Part shown: positions 27,244 to 43,974 of the stretch, one piece after another | Layout of the letters: each line of letters starts with the position of its first letter | Position numbering within the stretch: the first letter of the stretch is position 1 | Assembly (NCBI RefSeq): GCF_000247815.1 | Contig: NC_021686.1 | Span: 8,059,512 to 8,123,511, forward strand | From: Ficedula albicollis | Lineage: Eukaryota; Chordata; Aves; Passeriformes; Muscicapidae | DNA length: 64,000 bases | Reading direction: 5' to 3' | The notes under the pieces: generated by a model | The model's database searches: none | What the model was told of the DNA's origin: nothing | Seen by the model: the letters and a program-made list of their open reading frames with translations, nothing else | Position numbers and translations under genes: made by a program

Positions 27244-29187
27244 ATTCCCTGCACAGAGGAGATGGAAAGGGATGGCACAGGACAAAAAGCATTATGGCAG
27301 TGCCCCAGGGCTCCCACAACTGTTCCATGGCCAGCACATCCCCACCTTCCTGATCCCGGGCTGTGTGAGGGAAGCCAAGAGAATCCCTGCCCCAAGGTCA
27401 GACAAGGACCAGCCTGTCCGTGGATTGTGTCTGCATGGGATGGGTGAAGGATGGACAGGGAACAAAGGCATCTGTGGGCAGTGGTAGCCCAGAAGCAATG
27501 AAAGAACAAATAGCAGAAGATTAAACCCATTCTGTAGTCAGGTCCAGCTGGACCACGCTGAGCCACAAGGAAAGGTTCACTGCTGCTCCAGCCTGCCACA
27601 ATTTAATTGATTTGATTTAAATCCTTTGAAGAAGAAGTGGATAAGGAATAATGAGGCAAACAGGATTGTAATGCAAATGAAAGAGATGAAAGATGGCTTC
27701 AGGGAGACGCTCTTGAAGGTCAGCGCCCAATGCAGAGCTGCTCGTGGTCACTCAGTCCAGCATTAACGAGGCTGTGCTCCCTGGACGCTTTGATGGATGG
27801 AGGGATGGATCAGGAGGCAAGCACCAGGATGTCTGGCCTTTAATCCCCTTGCTCGGGGCAGCTCCTCGCTCCCAGCCGGGGGGAGGGTTTCACCTGGCTG
27901 TCACAGCTCCTGCTGCCCGTGTCACGCTGGCTAAGCACACTTCCTAATCGGGCTTTTCCAGATACTCCAATGGAGGCTCTAACTTCAGAATTAATTAACT
28001 TCACTATCAAAAGCTGAGTCATTTGTCACAATGGTTTTGTCATTAGCTCCCATAATTAAGGGAAGTGTCACAAAACCAAATGTTTCACTTACACAAGCCA
28101 GGAGAGGCGAAGCTCAGGAGGGTTTCCAACATGCTGGGAATGGGCACAGCAGTGAGTCTGAGGAGGGGCTCAGCCAGGCACCCCAAACCCCTGTGCTGGG
28201 CTGGGGGGGCATCCTGGCATGGCTGGGGGCCGAGGGAAGAAGCAGGGGCTGGGCTCAGGGAGGGGGGCACCCCCAGGGCTGAGGAGACGCCAGGGTGTGC
28301 CAGCAGTGCCAGGGCTGGGCAGTTTTCCCACCCCCAGGTGAATGGAGGTGTTCCTGGTGACCACACAGGGTGGGAGAGACGAGGATATTTTGCTGAAAGC
28401 TCAGCTGCCATCCCCAAGGACAGGAGAAGCCCTTCCCAACACACTCGCCCTGTTTCACACTCACTAAGAAGGTAGAGTTCCTCGATGGAGAGAGGCAGGG
28501 CTGGGCCAGGCAGCTCTGCCAGGCCTGAGCAGAGACTGATGTGCCCTTGGCCAGGAGCCCCCGAGCCCCCCGAGCCCCTGCAGGAGCTGGGGGATCCCAG
28601 AGGGTCCCGACCCCCCTGCTCAGCACCCACCAGTGCCAGAGACTGGGGCTGGTGCTGGTGGGAAGAACCTCTCCTGCAGCTTTCAGTGACTCATTAGTGA
28701 GCAATTAACTGATGGCACAAAGAACGTGCCCCCCTCCCCTCCCCACCGTGCACTTTCGGGGGCAGCTGCTCCTCTCTGGGACCTGCACTGGGGCAGCTCC
28801 AGTCACTGAGAATCCCCAACTGAGCAGCTTTTTGACCAAACCCCTGAAACTTCCCAGCATTTCCTGCTGTGCCAGGACGTGGTGGGGCCCCTCTGGGGGA
28901 CCCCAGCCCCAGGGCCCTCCCCATGCCCAGCCCCAGGCTCGTCCCCAGAGTCTAGTGGGCAAAGGAAGCCAAGCTCTCAGGGTTTCTTTAAAATTAAATA
29001 TTTTATTTTTCATACATGCAGCAAGTTGAATCAAGAGTATATGCCCATCTAAAAGGAGGTCTTCATGAGAACTGTTTGACAACACACAGCAGGTAGTCTA
29101 GGATGTAGAAAAGTCATCAAATACTTGCAGGTGAAATCAAATTCACAAACACAAACTGTTCAACAATAAACATTTCCTTTTTTTTTT

Positions 29188-29407
<220 letters not shown>

Positions 29408-31555
29408 TTTTTCTTTTTTTTTTTCTTTTTTTTTCCCTCCTTGTTTTAATTGCCACTTTGAATGTGATCAGAAATAAACAGCTCAGGTGACACTTCCATG
29501 CATGGAGCCAGAGGCATGTGCTCAGGCAGCCTCACCTGCTCCTGCCACGGCAGAGCAGCCACAGCACTTGGCAGTGAGAGCAGGCTGCACCCTCCAGGTG
29601 CAATCCCAGCCCTTGGGAACAGCGGGATCCTCGTGTCCTGTGCCTGAATCCCCTTGGCTCCTCCCTGGGGCTCCAGCTCTGGGACTCACAACCACCAGAG
29701 CACAGCGACTGCCCTGCGCCCACACATCTTCCATCTGGACACATGGCTTGGCCACTGCACAAGCTCACATTTATTTATTAAATGGATTAAATTGATCGAT
29801 AGCTCCTCTGGTGATGGGTCTCATGAGGAGAAGGCTGCTCAGAGCCCCAGCCAGGGCAGACAGGCAGAGCAGCAGCTCCCAGCCATGAACACCGCACTGG
29901 GAGAAGGGCGGGCTCTGGAGCAGCCCAGGGCTCAGCACAGCCCCAGGGGGAACTGTCTGATCCACCCTGTCCCAGGGGAAACCAGCTGAGAGCCTGAATC
30001 CACTTACCTGTAGCCCTGGGATGGAATCCAGCCTGGGACAAAGCCAGGATGTGCCATCCTGAGCATGTCCTGCCTCCTCAGCCCCTCCTCTGCCCTCCCC
30101 CAGGCTCTGGGTCCCCCTCTGCCCCAGGGGACGCCACTGCCAGTCCCACTGAATCCAGGTGGGACACCAGACTGAGGGTCCCCTTCCCCTGCATCCCCAG
30201 CACTCCAGGTATGCTCTGGGTATGGACTTCCCCCACACACCTGTGGAGCACGGGGGGTTGGGGACCAGGGCTCTGCTGAGACTCTGAGCATCCTCCATAA
30301 ACTCTGCTTTCCCCATCCAACAGTGCAGATTAAATCATCGGATGACATAAACAGTGACTCAACCCCTGTCACTCTGCCCTTCCTCGGAGGAGTCCACACA
30401 GATCTGAGGGTCTGTGCAGGGCCAGGCACATCCCACTGTATGCTCCTCCCCAGAAGAAACAGGTCATCTGGAAATAAGTCTTGGAATAAGAGTTTGGCAA
30501 GCAGCAGAGTGGACGGCGTCAGGAATACTCAAGGTGTGAGTCCTGAGAAGAGCACCTGGCATTTGCCAAACTCGCCCTGGAGCATGATCTCAATCCCAAA
30601 GCTGCCTCCAAAGCTGCCTGGTGCCACATCCCAGCTTCCCTGCAGGTCCCCTCCAAGGCCATCCGCTTTGCTCAGCGTCCAGCAGCGCCTGCTCCATGCA
30701 CAAGTGTCACCCCAACACAGACACAGAAGTCCCAAACAGAAAAGATGTGACTGCAGCAGCTCCTGCATTGTGCCCACGGCCCCGGGGGCGCCCCTCAGCC
30801 CCGAAGACCCTCCAGCAGCATCCTGGGAGCGCCTTCAGAGCCAAAGAGATGGAAATTAAGAACATTCACCACTGAAGTAACACTAATTCTGCAGCAGCAG
30901 GTTGGAAGGTGACAGCAGCGCTCACGCTCTGACGTCGGGTGGCTCTGCAGAGGATGGCGCCACGTCCTCGGGATGTGCCGGGCTCGGGGAGCCCTCACCT
31001 GCCGCCCCCCGACCCCTGGGCCTCGCCTGGTGCAGAGCCCCTCGGAAACCCCCTCCTGGATCTGGCACAATTTGCAGTTTTTCTGGGTTTGGTTTGGGTT
31101 CCTCCAGCCCAGGGCAGGACCCGAGGTCACGGGCTCAGCCCTCACCCCCACAGGCACAGGACAGTGCTGTGGCTGGGTAACAGGGGGGACACTCATCCAG
31201 CCCCCAGTACTGGGACAGCCCCTTAGCTGCTGGCAGCCTTTAGTTCTCAAGGAATCATTAAAAGAAGCAAATAATTTATGTTCATAAAAGATCTACAAAC
31301 TAGAATTTCCTCTGTAGAATTCCTCATGATGGATAAAATCCCATCCATTTTCCTGGGGCCGGGAGGAATGGCTGCATCCAGCAGAACCAGTGCTGGCTCA
31401 GAAAACACACCTGGGGTCCTGCAAAGCAGCCAGACTGGGCTGTGACGGGAACGGGGTGACAGGGACTGAGGGATGCTCACCTGGGGGGATGTTCAGCCCC
31501 TGTGGACACAACAGGCAGCCAGGGTCACTGGTGGGCCAGTGACAGGCAGTGCGCA

Positions 31556-33331
31556 TTTATTTTTGTTACTTTTAAACCTACTAGATGCCCTTCACTAGAT
31601 GCCCTCTTGCTCTTCCTTACTCACCTTCCTCATGTCCTTCTTTACAGGTCTTTGTTTCCAAGCTGAAGTCTTATTGTAATAAACTAAGGCTGGGTAAGAA
31701 GTCCTTTCTCTGTCTGCTCCTGCTTTTCTCTGTCTGCTCCTGCCTTTCTCTGCCTGTTCCTTTGTCTGCCTGCTCCTGCCTTTCTCTGCCTGTTCCTTTC
31801 TCTGCCTGCTCCTGCCTTTCTCTGCCTGTTCCTTTCTCTGTCTGCTCCTGCTTTTCTCTGCCTGCTCCTGCTTTTCTCTGCCCGTTCCTGCCTTTCTCTG
31901 CCCGTTCCTGCCTTTCTCTGCCTGCTCCTGCTTTTCTCTGCTTTTCTCTGCCTGCTCCTGCCCTTCTCTCCCTGCTCCTGCCACGTCCTGCCTGCCCCTG
32001 TCCTCGTCTGCTCCTGCTTTTCTCTGCCTGCTCCTGCTTTTCTCTGCCCGTTCCTGCCTTTCTCTGCCCGTTCCTGCCTTTCTCTGCCTGCTCCTGCTTT
32101 TCTCTGCTTTTCTCTGCCTGCTCCTGCCCTTCTCTCCCTGCTCCTGCCACGTCCTGCCTGCCCCTGTCCTCTCTGCCTTCTCCTGCCTTTCCCTGCCTGC
32201 TCTGCCCTTCTCTGCCTGCTCCTGCCTTCACCTGTCCACCCGTCTTCTCCTTCCTGTCCTTGCTCCCTCCTGCCTGTTCCTGCCTGCCCCTGCCCGCCAG
32301 CACGCCACGGCTCTGCCTCACAAAACTGCTGGAATTGTCTCCTCTCATTCAGATTTTTTTTAAAATGATGCAGAAAGTCCTGGATTACTGACTAAAACCC
32401 CCAGGAATTTGGTGGAAATCAGGGAAATCAGGATGTCTGTGAAATCCATGGGTTTGGAGTCTGGAAGAGAATAGCAGAGGGTGGAAAGTAGAAAAGTTTC
32501 CGTTATAAATAGCCCTCAGTGCAGCCCTTTGGTCTTGGGCGTGTTTTCAGTTGGTAAATTGTAAACCAAGAATATAAATGTGTTTTGTTTTGGCAGAATA
32601 TTAATATCCTTTACAGAGCTGTTACATCTCGACAGTGTCTGTGAAAGATTTATGCGAGTGCTGACAGAGCGTATCAAAACTGCAAACTGTTCCAGATGTT
32701 ACAAAAAACCCCACCTTTCACTTAGAAAAAGGTTTGCTCTGATGTACAAGAACTGGCATGGGAGTGGTTTGGAGTTGCAACGCCCGAGCGCGGGGAAGGC
32801 GGATGGTGGGGGATGCTCCGGGGAACATCCCGACCCTATGGACAATGCATTGGAAAATAGAGGTCTAGAAGCAGATTTTTCCACACTGATCAAATATATC
32901 CATGTCTTGAACAAAAGGCTCCTCTATGACAAGCTCACACTCATCGCAAGCTTCAGCACAACGCTTTAAGCGATCAACCATGCTTAGCATTCCACAGCAA
33001 CGCTTTGGGACTAGCTGGGTCACTGGGATCTCAGCATCCCGCTGCAAAAATTACAGAGACCGTAGCAATTTGGTATATTTCTGTTTAAAAACTCTATTAG
33101 TCACCACCAACTATAGTTCCTAGAAGTATCACTGACCGGTAACTGGCACCCCGGACACCTCCAGCTAGGGAAACCAAGCTAGCGAGTGGCACGGACATGG
33201 AGAGGCTCCGAGGAGAAGCGGCCGGCGTGTTTGGCAGGAGGGGATGAGTCTGCACTGCTAATCCCGGAAGACTAGTGTCCTATGTACAGGGCCACCTGGC
33301 GTGGGACAGCGAGGGCGGGGCTGCGCCGCGA
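31556..33331 (-). other. PRKCB: Probable PRKCB beta-I 3' UTR, end uncertain
   Basis: This is sequence downstream of the beta-I stop. The first 900 bp (32,450-33,331) is non-repetitive and has the mixed-composition look of a conserved 3' UTR. It then runs into a pyrimidine-rich minisatellite on the plus strand. The first canonical AATAAA on the minus strand after the stop is at 31,561-31,556. The true cleavage site could lie elsewhere. Confidence 0.45.
31705..32305 (+). repeat. Pyrimidine-rich 20-bp minisatellite with a 166-bp duplication
   Basis: Degenerate units of the type TCTCTGCCTGCTCCTGCCTT. Within it, 31,841-32,006 and 32,007-32,171 are a near-identical 166-bp tandem duplication. The array is strongly strand-asymmetric and falls in or just after the probable beta-I 3' UTR. 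Confidence 0.93.
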
Positions 33332-33484
33332 CTACACGTTAATGACAAACTCGGGGTTGGTGTAGGAGAATCCAGCAAACTCGTTCTGGTCCAAGTTCAT
33401 GATGAAGAGTTTGTCCGTGGGCGTGAGCTCCACCGGCTGCCGGGTGAACTCTTTGTCGAAGTTGGAAGTGTCGCGTTTGTCCTT
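33332..33484 (-). CDS. PRKCB: PRKCB alternative C-terminal exon, beta-I isoform
   Basis: Fifty codons and a TAG stop run from [13 protein letters not shown] to [15 protein letters not shown]. This is the V5 tail specific to PKC beta-I. The turn-motif Thr in VELTPTD and the hydrophobic-motif Ser in FAGFSY are present; both are phosphorylated to stabilise mature PKC. The ending matches mammalian beta-I essentially exactly, with Lys instead of Arg at the first residue. The acceptor is CCGTTTAACAG at 33,485. It joins in phase 0 to the last shared exon 16.6 kb upstream when the beta-II exon is skipped. In mammals this choice is regulated, for example by insulin through SR proteins. Confidence 0.97.
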   Translation of the reverse strand, partial: KDKRDTSNFDKEFTRQPVELTPTDKLFIMNLDQNEFAGFSYTNPEFVINV

Positions 33485-37623
<4,139 letters not shown>

Positions 37624-37629
37624 TTTATT
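37624..37629 (-). terminator. Candidate polyadenylation signal for PRKCB beta-II
   Basis: AATAAA on the minus strand sits in ATTATAAAATAAAAAGCG. A GT-rich stretch (TGCATGTGTTTGG) follows about 30 bases downstream, as expected of a cleavage/poly(A) site. It is about 1.1 kb after the beta-II stop codon. Confidence 0.45.
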
Positions 37630-38737
37630 TTATAATCAGTATCAGAAAAAAAAAATAAATTGGCACATTACAAATCAAGCTTGATACAGTGACAGCCCAC
37701 GAACATCTGCAAGAGTATAAAAGGAAGCAAGGTGATTGTTGTCCTTTTGAGAGAAATTCAGCCTTCCTGAAATGTTTCCTTTGATGCCAGAAACAAATCT
37801 GGGGCCATTTAAATATCCAGGGGCAATTGTTAAGGATAGAAGTTTCCATTGAAACAAGTGTCCTTGCACGCTTCATATCAGAATTCCCAATACTGCTCAG
37901 AGTGAAATATCTCCCCTTTGGGTCAATACCATTTTTGACACATTTAAAGCACAGGTAACAAACTCCATCAATGGCTTTGGCATTTGAAAAGAAGAAAAAG
38001 CTTCGCTAGGGAACGGATGTTGGTGGTGTTTACTAGGGTGACCACGGATTCAAAAGCAGCTCTTCCAAATTTCCCATTTACAACTGGATGTTTGCTTTGA
38101 TTTAAAAAATATGCTACTTAGAAACTGCACAATCAGGAGAAATCTTTGCCAGTGGCAGCTCTGTCCTCCCAAATAATTTATCCCACTGCTGGGGACCCAG
38201 CACTGGGAATGAGCCAGCCCAAAATGTCTGGGCAGGAAAGGGGAGCTGTGCTGGGACTGGACAGACAGCAGGACGGCCAAAAAAGGGGCCAGACCCAACA
38301 TCTTGGCTCTGCAGAGCTTTTGGGAGGAGAGAGACTCAGCAATGATTTCATTTAAAACACTTATTTGCCACTAAGGCGAAGGATGCTAAATATTAAATTT
38401 TCATTATTATATTAAAACACTAGGAAAAAAGAGCATGAATTAAAGCACATGATGAAGGGATTTCTCCCAGTTGTCACCACGTCTCCATTTCATTCTGTCA
38501 CCCACTGAGCTGTTCCCATTTTCTACAAACAAAATGTTACAAAAGCCCATTTGCAGCATTTCTTGCACATCACTCCCCTCCAGTGACACCCCAAATAACA
38601 GGAAGACACTTGAAATGTGGTCACTCTAGTCAGGAACTAAAGACAACCCATGGATGCAGGCTTTGCAATGGAATGTGCCACCACAACAGCAGCTGGAGCC
38701 GGATGACAGATGCAGGGATGAGATGTGCACAGGCAGC
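37624..38737 (-). other. PRKCB: Probable PRKCB beta-II 3' UTR
   Basis: This is 1.1 kb of AT-rich, non-repetitive sequence between the beta-II stop and a good AATAAA. It lacks long ORFs, CR1 and arrays, unlike its surroundings, which fits a retained 3' UTR. Confidence 0.5.
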
Positions 38738-38896
38738 TTAGCTCTTGGCTTGAGGCTTAAAAAACTCAGAGTTAACAAAGGAAAATCCTTCGAATTCTGA
38801 CTGGTCAATGTTCCCGACGACTTCCTGGTCGGGGGGTGTGAGCACGGGCGGGTGGCGCGTGAAAAACCGGTCGAAGTTTTCAGCATTGCGTCCGCA
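38738..38896 (-). CDS. PRKCB: PRKCB alternative C-terminal exon, beta-II isoform
   Basis: Fifty-two codons and a TAA stop run from [20 protein letters not shown] to [18 protein letters not shown]. This is the V5 tail of PKC beta-II, the same length as in mammals. The turn-motif Thr (VLTPPD) and hydrophobic-motif Ser (FEGFSF) are intact. Differences from the mammalian tail as I recall it are in the last residues (FKPQAKS versus LKPEVKS) and VG in place of IR before NIDQSEF. The acceptor has a strong pyrimidine tract (CTCCCCTCTCTTAG). The exon carries its own stop, so inclusion gives beta-II and skipping gives beta-I. The genomic order beta-II then beta-I matches human. Confidence 0.97.
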   Translation of the reverse strand, partial: CGRNAENFDRFFTRHPPVLTPPDQEVVGNIDQSEFEGFSFVNSEFFKPQAKS

Positions 38897-39162
38897 CTAA
38901 GAGAGGGGAGAAAAGAACCACGGTGGGTGGGGCAGGCAGCGTGGGATGAGGGCAAAACACACCTGGCATGACATGGCAGGGCTGTGCCACAGGAAGGGCT
39001 GCAGAGGAATGGGATGGGTGCGATGGGTGTGATGGGCATGGTCACTCCTGTCCACGTGCCCTGGTACCTGCTCCACCTGGGCATCCCCCCCTCCCCAGAG
39101 CAGGAGGCTTCCATCATGCCTGGACTGCTCAGAGGTTTCCTCCTGATCAGGAGAGGAGAGGA

Positions 39163-39345
39163 GCCATCCCTGGGGGTGTCCCAGGCCAGGCTGGATGGGG
39201 CTTGGAGCAGACTGGGACAGTGGGGGGTGTCCCTGCCATGGCAGGGGTGGCACTGGGTGGGCTTGAAGATCCCTCCCAACCCAAACCCCTTCTGTGATTC
39301 CATGTTCTGACTCCATGATCCATGGAATCCATGATCCATTCCATG
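39163..39345 (+). mobile_element. CR1 LINE 3' fragment with octamer tail
   Basis: Sense orientation. The body is recognised from GGATGGGGCTTGGAGCAGAC and CTCCCAACCCAAACC, followed by a degenerate ATTCCATG tail typical of CR1 ends. Confidence 0.87.
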
Positions 39346-41360
39346 TTCCGTGATTCCTGGTTCTGATTCCCAGGGCTGTCCCTTCCCTACAGTCCAGTCA
39401 GACCACGATGGTTCCAAACACCTGATTTAATTTCCTCAGCAATCAGAACAAGGGTCCTGCAGCTCCCCAGGCTGCAAACCCCGATTTAAGGGAATAACAC
39501 CACCACTAGCTGGGGTCAGGTGGATGCCAGCTCACTGCACAGCTACAGACCAGGCTCCATCCCTGCCTGTCACCCACATGTCACATCCCCACAGCTGCCA
39601 CGGGGGGCTCTGCTCCACTGTCCCTCCTGTCACACACACCAGGCTGCACCTCCCAGTCCCTCAGGCTGCACCTCCCAGTCCCTCCAGCCTCTCTCCCACT
39701 GCCCCAGGGAGAGCACACAGCTCCAAGCACTGCCACAATTTTTCCTGGGCATTTAACTTTCATTTGTTAAGTAAACAGATCTGCATTTTTAATAAACACA
39801 AGACTAAATATAATAAGATATTAATGAGGAGTACATGCAGAAGTCAATGTTCCCCAGCTCCTTCCTCAGCTCAGAGGTTTCAGGGAAGACAACATGGATA
39901 TCCATCAGATATCCATGGTCTGCTCCTTTGGCAGATTTGTGTGTCCTTACAGCACCAGGTGAGACACTTGGCTCTCCTCAAACCTTGCCACAAAGCTCAA
40001 GGGCAGTGTTTGAGTGGATTTAACTCCAGCTCCAGCCCCTCCAGCATGGGCATCGTGGCATCCTCACGTTGGTAAAGCCACATTTTGCATTTCCAGTCTG
40101 GCTTGGTTAAGCTTCTGCTTGCTGAGCTCAGCCCAGCCCTGCTCCCCTGCCCCTCCCTGGGGAGGATGTTTGAGATGTCTGACAAGCCACCACCTTCCCC
40201 AAGCCACCACATTAACACCAGAGCAGCAATGAAACCCTGCAAATGAGAGCTGCCAGCCCCACAGAGCCCAGGAGCCAAAGGCAGGGCACGAGCAGCCAGG
40301 CTGGGCTGGCACAGACTGGGAAAGCTGCAGTGCTCACCTGGGCACTGCCACCCCTGGCAGGGCTCACCTGCAGCCCCCAGCACACCCCCAGAGCCCCCAG
40401 CCCCATTCTCATCCCCCCTGAGCTCCAGGAGAGCTCCCTGCACGCTCCCAGGGCAGCCCACCAGTGTCTGACAGCACTGCCTGCCTCTTGGCTACGAACA
40501 AATGTGCTCAGGAAAAACATAAAAATAAAAAAAAAATCAAACCAGCAACCCCCTCAGAAAGACTGGAGAACTAATCCTGATGAGAGGCTGCCAGTTATTG
40601 GAATAGGGAGCACTACTGTATTTTAATATGCACATTGGCAAGCAAGGATTTCTCACTATCATGCAATGAGGTAAGGATATGTGGATGGAAAATCTGAGAA
40701 GTTGCATCTATCCATGGCATTTCCTGCCCTGCTGTGTGGAATTTATGGACTTTCTGTTTGGATGCAGATAAAATGGATGGGTGAAATCAGTATCTTAAAT
40801 TTGAAAACTGTCTCTGAGTTTACAGAAGGCACATCCCAGCCCCACCCCGAGGTCTGCAGGAGGTGAGCATCCAGGCTCCAGCCCTGGATGAGGCAGAGCA
40901 GGGAGGATCCTGCCACTGTCTGCACCAGAACCTTCTTTACAGCCTCCCAAATTTGAGTTCCTGGTTCATGGACACGGATGCCATATGAATTTTTACGTTT
41001 ATCTAAAGCCATCTAGTGAAAAATTGTCCTCATTTTAGTCTGATATGAGTGTACAGGCAGCACTCCATCCTGACTGGAGAAAGGGGGAGGGTGGGAATTT
41101 ATCTCACATAAATCCCAGTGTGTCCTGTCCAATATTTATAGCCAGCACAGAATGGCTTTTCTCCCTGAGCTGCAGAAATAAACCTGTCAGCTCCAAAGAT
41201 GGCCTTGTATTTAATCACCTCCCTGCTTGATTTCCAATAGAGACAAAAGGCACAATAAAATATTTTCCATTGATCCCTGGGATGCAATCAAGGACCTTAA
41301 GAAACCCAGGATGCTGCTGCCCCCACCCTGGCTCCCAGGGCCAAGGGGAGGTGCTGACAC

Positions 41361-41471
41361 CTTCAGTTTCCCAGGGTTTTGTCCCAAACCAGTGGCACAG
41401 CCACAGTCCCACCCCCTTCAGTTTCCCAGGGTTTTGTCCCAAACCACTGGCACAGCCACAGTCCCACCTTG
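41361..41471 (+). repeat. 55-bp tandem duplication
   Basis: Two copies begin CTTCAGTTTCCCAGGGTTTT, with one or two differences between them. Confidence 0.9.
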
Positions 41472-43101
41472 CAGACATCTCCTGGGCAAATCTGACCTTC
41501 CTGGGGCTGCTCTGGGCCAGGGAATTGGCTCCTTGCACCCTGGGGAGGACCAGGGCTCTTCTGGCAACCACATTTAGGGGAGCTTGGGTCACAGCACCAA
41601 CTTGGGGCCACACTGAGGGTCCCTGTGCTGGTCAGGGGGGACAGTGGTGCCTTTCACTTGTGTCTGGCATCCAGTTTGGGATGCTCCAGCACATCCCTTT
41701 ATCCCTGCTGCTGGCAAAGTGAGCAGCCACTGCAAGGGATCCTGGTGTAGAGCCCTCCCTCTCCCAGGGAGAAAGCCAAATTTCTGCCTAATACACTGAA
41801 CCAGAGGCTGAATAGTCTGGGAAATCCCAGGGAAAGTCTTTACAGGGCCCTGGGTCTCCCAGAGCAAATCCTGACTGGATTACCAGAGATGTTTAACCTC
41901 AGCACATCCACCTGGCCAATGTCAGCCCCTCAATCCTTAAATCCCATCTAATTAGGGAATTGCTTATGCAAACATTAGAACTCACCTTCCACAGGCTGAA
42001 CTAAAACCCCCTGTGCAGGGAACTGGTGTTTTTACACATCTGGGTCCGTAAGTGGCATTTCAATATTAATTAACTCCAAGCAGTTAGGGGGAAATTAATT
42101 AATGCAATTAAAAATTATTAGATTAGAAGCGATTTTTTAAATCCCCCATGCTGTTGTGAATAATCCCGGGCTCTGCAGTGTGATTCCAGCGCTTTCAAAA
42201 CGAGACTTTTCAAATCACTAGGCTTTATGTAAAGTAAAGGAGTAATTAGATACCAAAAACAATAATTATCTCAACGAGAGACAGGGAGAGCAGGGAAGTG
42301 TAAATACACTCCCAGGGTAGCTGCAGACCCGGGGAAGGAATTGTTATGCACCAGCCAGAGCAGGGAGCAGCCAAGCAGAGCCCCACGTCAGAAGCACCAA
42401 AGACAAGCCAGCCCCTGATCTGTCTTGTTCCTGACTCTGTGATAAAGGTTAATCAAGCACAAAGCAACACAGCAGCTCCTGGGAATTCACTCAGAGCTCA
42501 GGCACGAGCAGCCTGGCCAGGCTGAAGCCTCCATTTGCTGTTGGTGGGAAATGATGGAGGTTTTGGGAGGGGGTGCAATTCCCAAACCCCTGCACCCTCC
42601 CAGTGCCCCCGAACTGCAGAGAGGCTGCAGGAGCACAGAAATGTGGCCAAAGGATTGGTGGGTGCTGCAGCAGGGACATGGAGCAAGGGTGGGGCCTGGC
42701 AGGGGGTGAGGAGTCCAAAAACCTGGACTGATGATGCCTCACAAGCAAAATGAAGCTGAAGATAATTTGGATGGGGATCTGCTCCCCTTGGCTGGTGTTC
42801 CCCTGGCCTGGAGAAGGAAGAGGCTGGGGACAGGAGGGGGCTGACTCCCAGCCCTCATTTGCATCTTATTCCTTATTTTGAAGCTTTGGATACAGACAAT
42901 TCCTGCAGCCTGACCTTTATAAATGCTATTTATTTAAAAAAAATAAATAAAAAGAAAAGAAAACAGACTTAAGCCAAGGTGAAGAGCCAGGCCAGCACCA
43001 ACCTGCTGTGCAGCAGCACTTGGCCCTGGTGTGACCACCTGAAGGTCACAAGGACTTGGCCACATCTCCCCTGTCACCCCCAAATGCTTTGTGCAGTGTC
43101 C

Positions 43102-43133
43102 CATCCCCATCCCCATCCCCATCCCCATCCCCT
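43102..43133 (+). repeat. (CCCATC)n microsatellite
   Basis: Five tandem CCCATC units. Confidence 0.93.
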
Positions 43134-43974
43134 GTTCTGCCCCGTGCTCACAGCTGGCACCAAAGAAACAGCTTTATCCAGCACAGAGGCACTGCTGGAG
43201 AAATATCAGCTATCAGCAGGTACCTGAGTTGTCTTAATCCTCCCTAAACCCCAAATCAGCTGCTGTTAATCTCCCTGTCCTATCAAACAGGGAATTTTCC
43301 GGGTGCCAGCTGCTGGCTGAAGTGACAGCCTGCAGTTTACAGTGCCCCTCCCCAGGGCTGGTGCCAGAGGGATTTTTAGAGAAAGGAGACATTTAAAACA
43401 GGACAGAATTTGCACATTTTAAAGCAGTAGGAAGTGCTTTTGATGGAATTCAGTTGTTTCCCACTGTACAGCACCAAACACCAAGGCTCTGCCCCTGCCC
43501 AGGGCAGGCAGGGACATCAGGGAGTGCTCAGGGACAGAGAAGGGTGGAGGGGACACAACAGCAGCAGCTTCACTGGAAAACGGACACAGAGGTGGGAAAT
43601 GGCAGAAGCCATGGATTCAGGAGAGGGACTTCTGCAGAACAACCCCAGAAGGGGCCCCTACAGTGAATCCAGGTATGGACCAGCATCCCTCCACAGCTGG
43701 AGCTCCTGGATCCCCCCCTTGTACCTCAGCATCCCTGGCACAAAGGTTGGGTCCCACACCCAGACAACAAATGATGGGGTGCACAAACAGCCCCAGACAC
43801 TTTCACAATGTTGTACTTGGATATCAGAGTTACAGCTTTCCCAGTCATGCTGTTGCTACACGGTCCAGTGCCCTGAAGGTTCCCTTCCCTGCCAGGGAAG
43901 GCAGGCAGGCAGCAATGCAGACTGTGTCACCCCAGCACCTGTGTCTGCCATCCCCATGGCAGGAGAGACAGCAG

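Noticed and set aside
32580..32969. 129-codon plus-strand ORF
   Set aside because: Antisense to the probable PRKCB 3' UTR, with no domain, signal or homology recognised.
32865..33047. 60-codon Cys-rich minus-strand ORF beginning MQRDAEIPVTQLVPKRCC
   Set aside because: It lies in the probable PRKCB 3' UTR, is short, and matches no family that I recognise. Chance is the simpler explanation.
42900..42960. AATAAA-rich tract as an alternative poly(A) site in the intron before beta-II
   Set aside because: It is an A-rich simple tract in deep intron without a conserved upstream exon or a downstream GT element that I can support.
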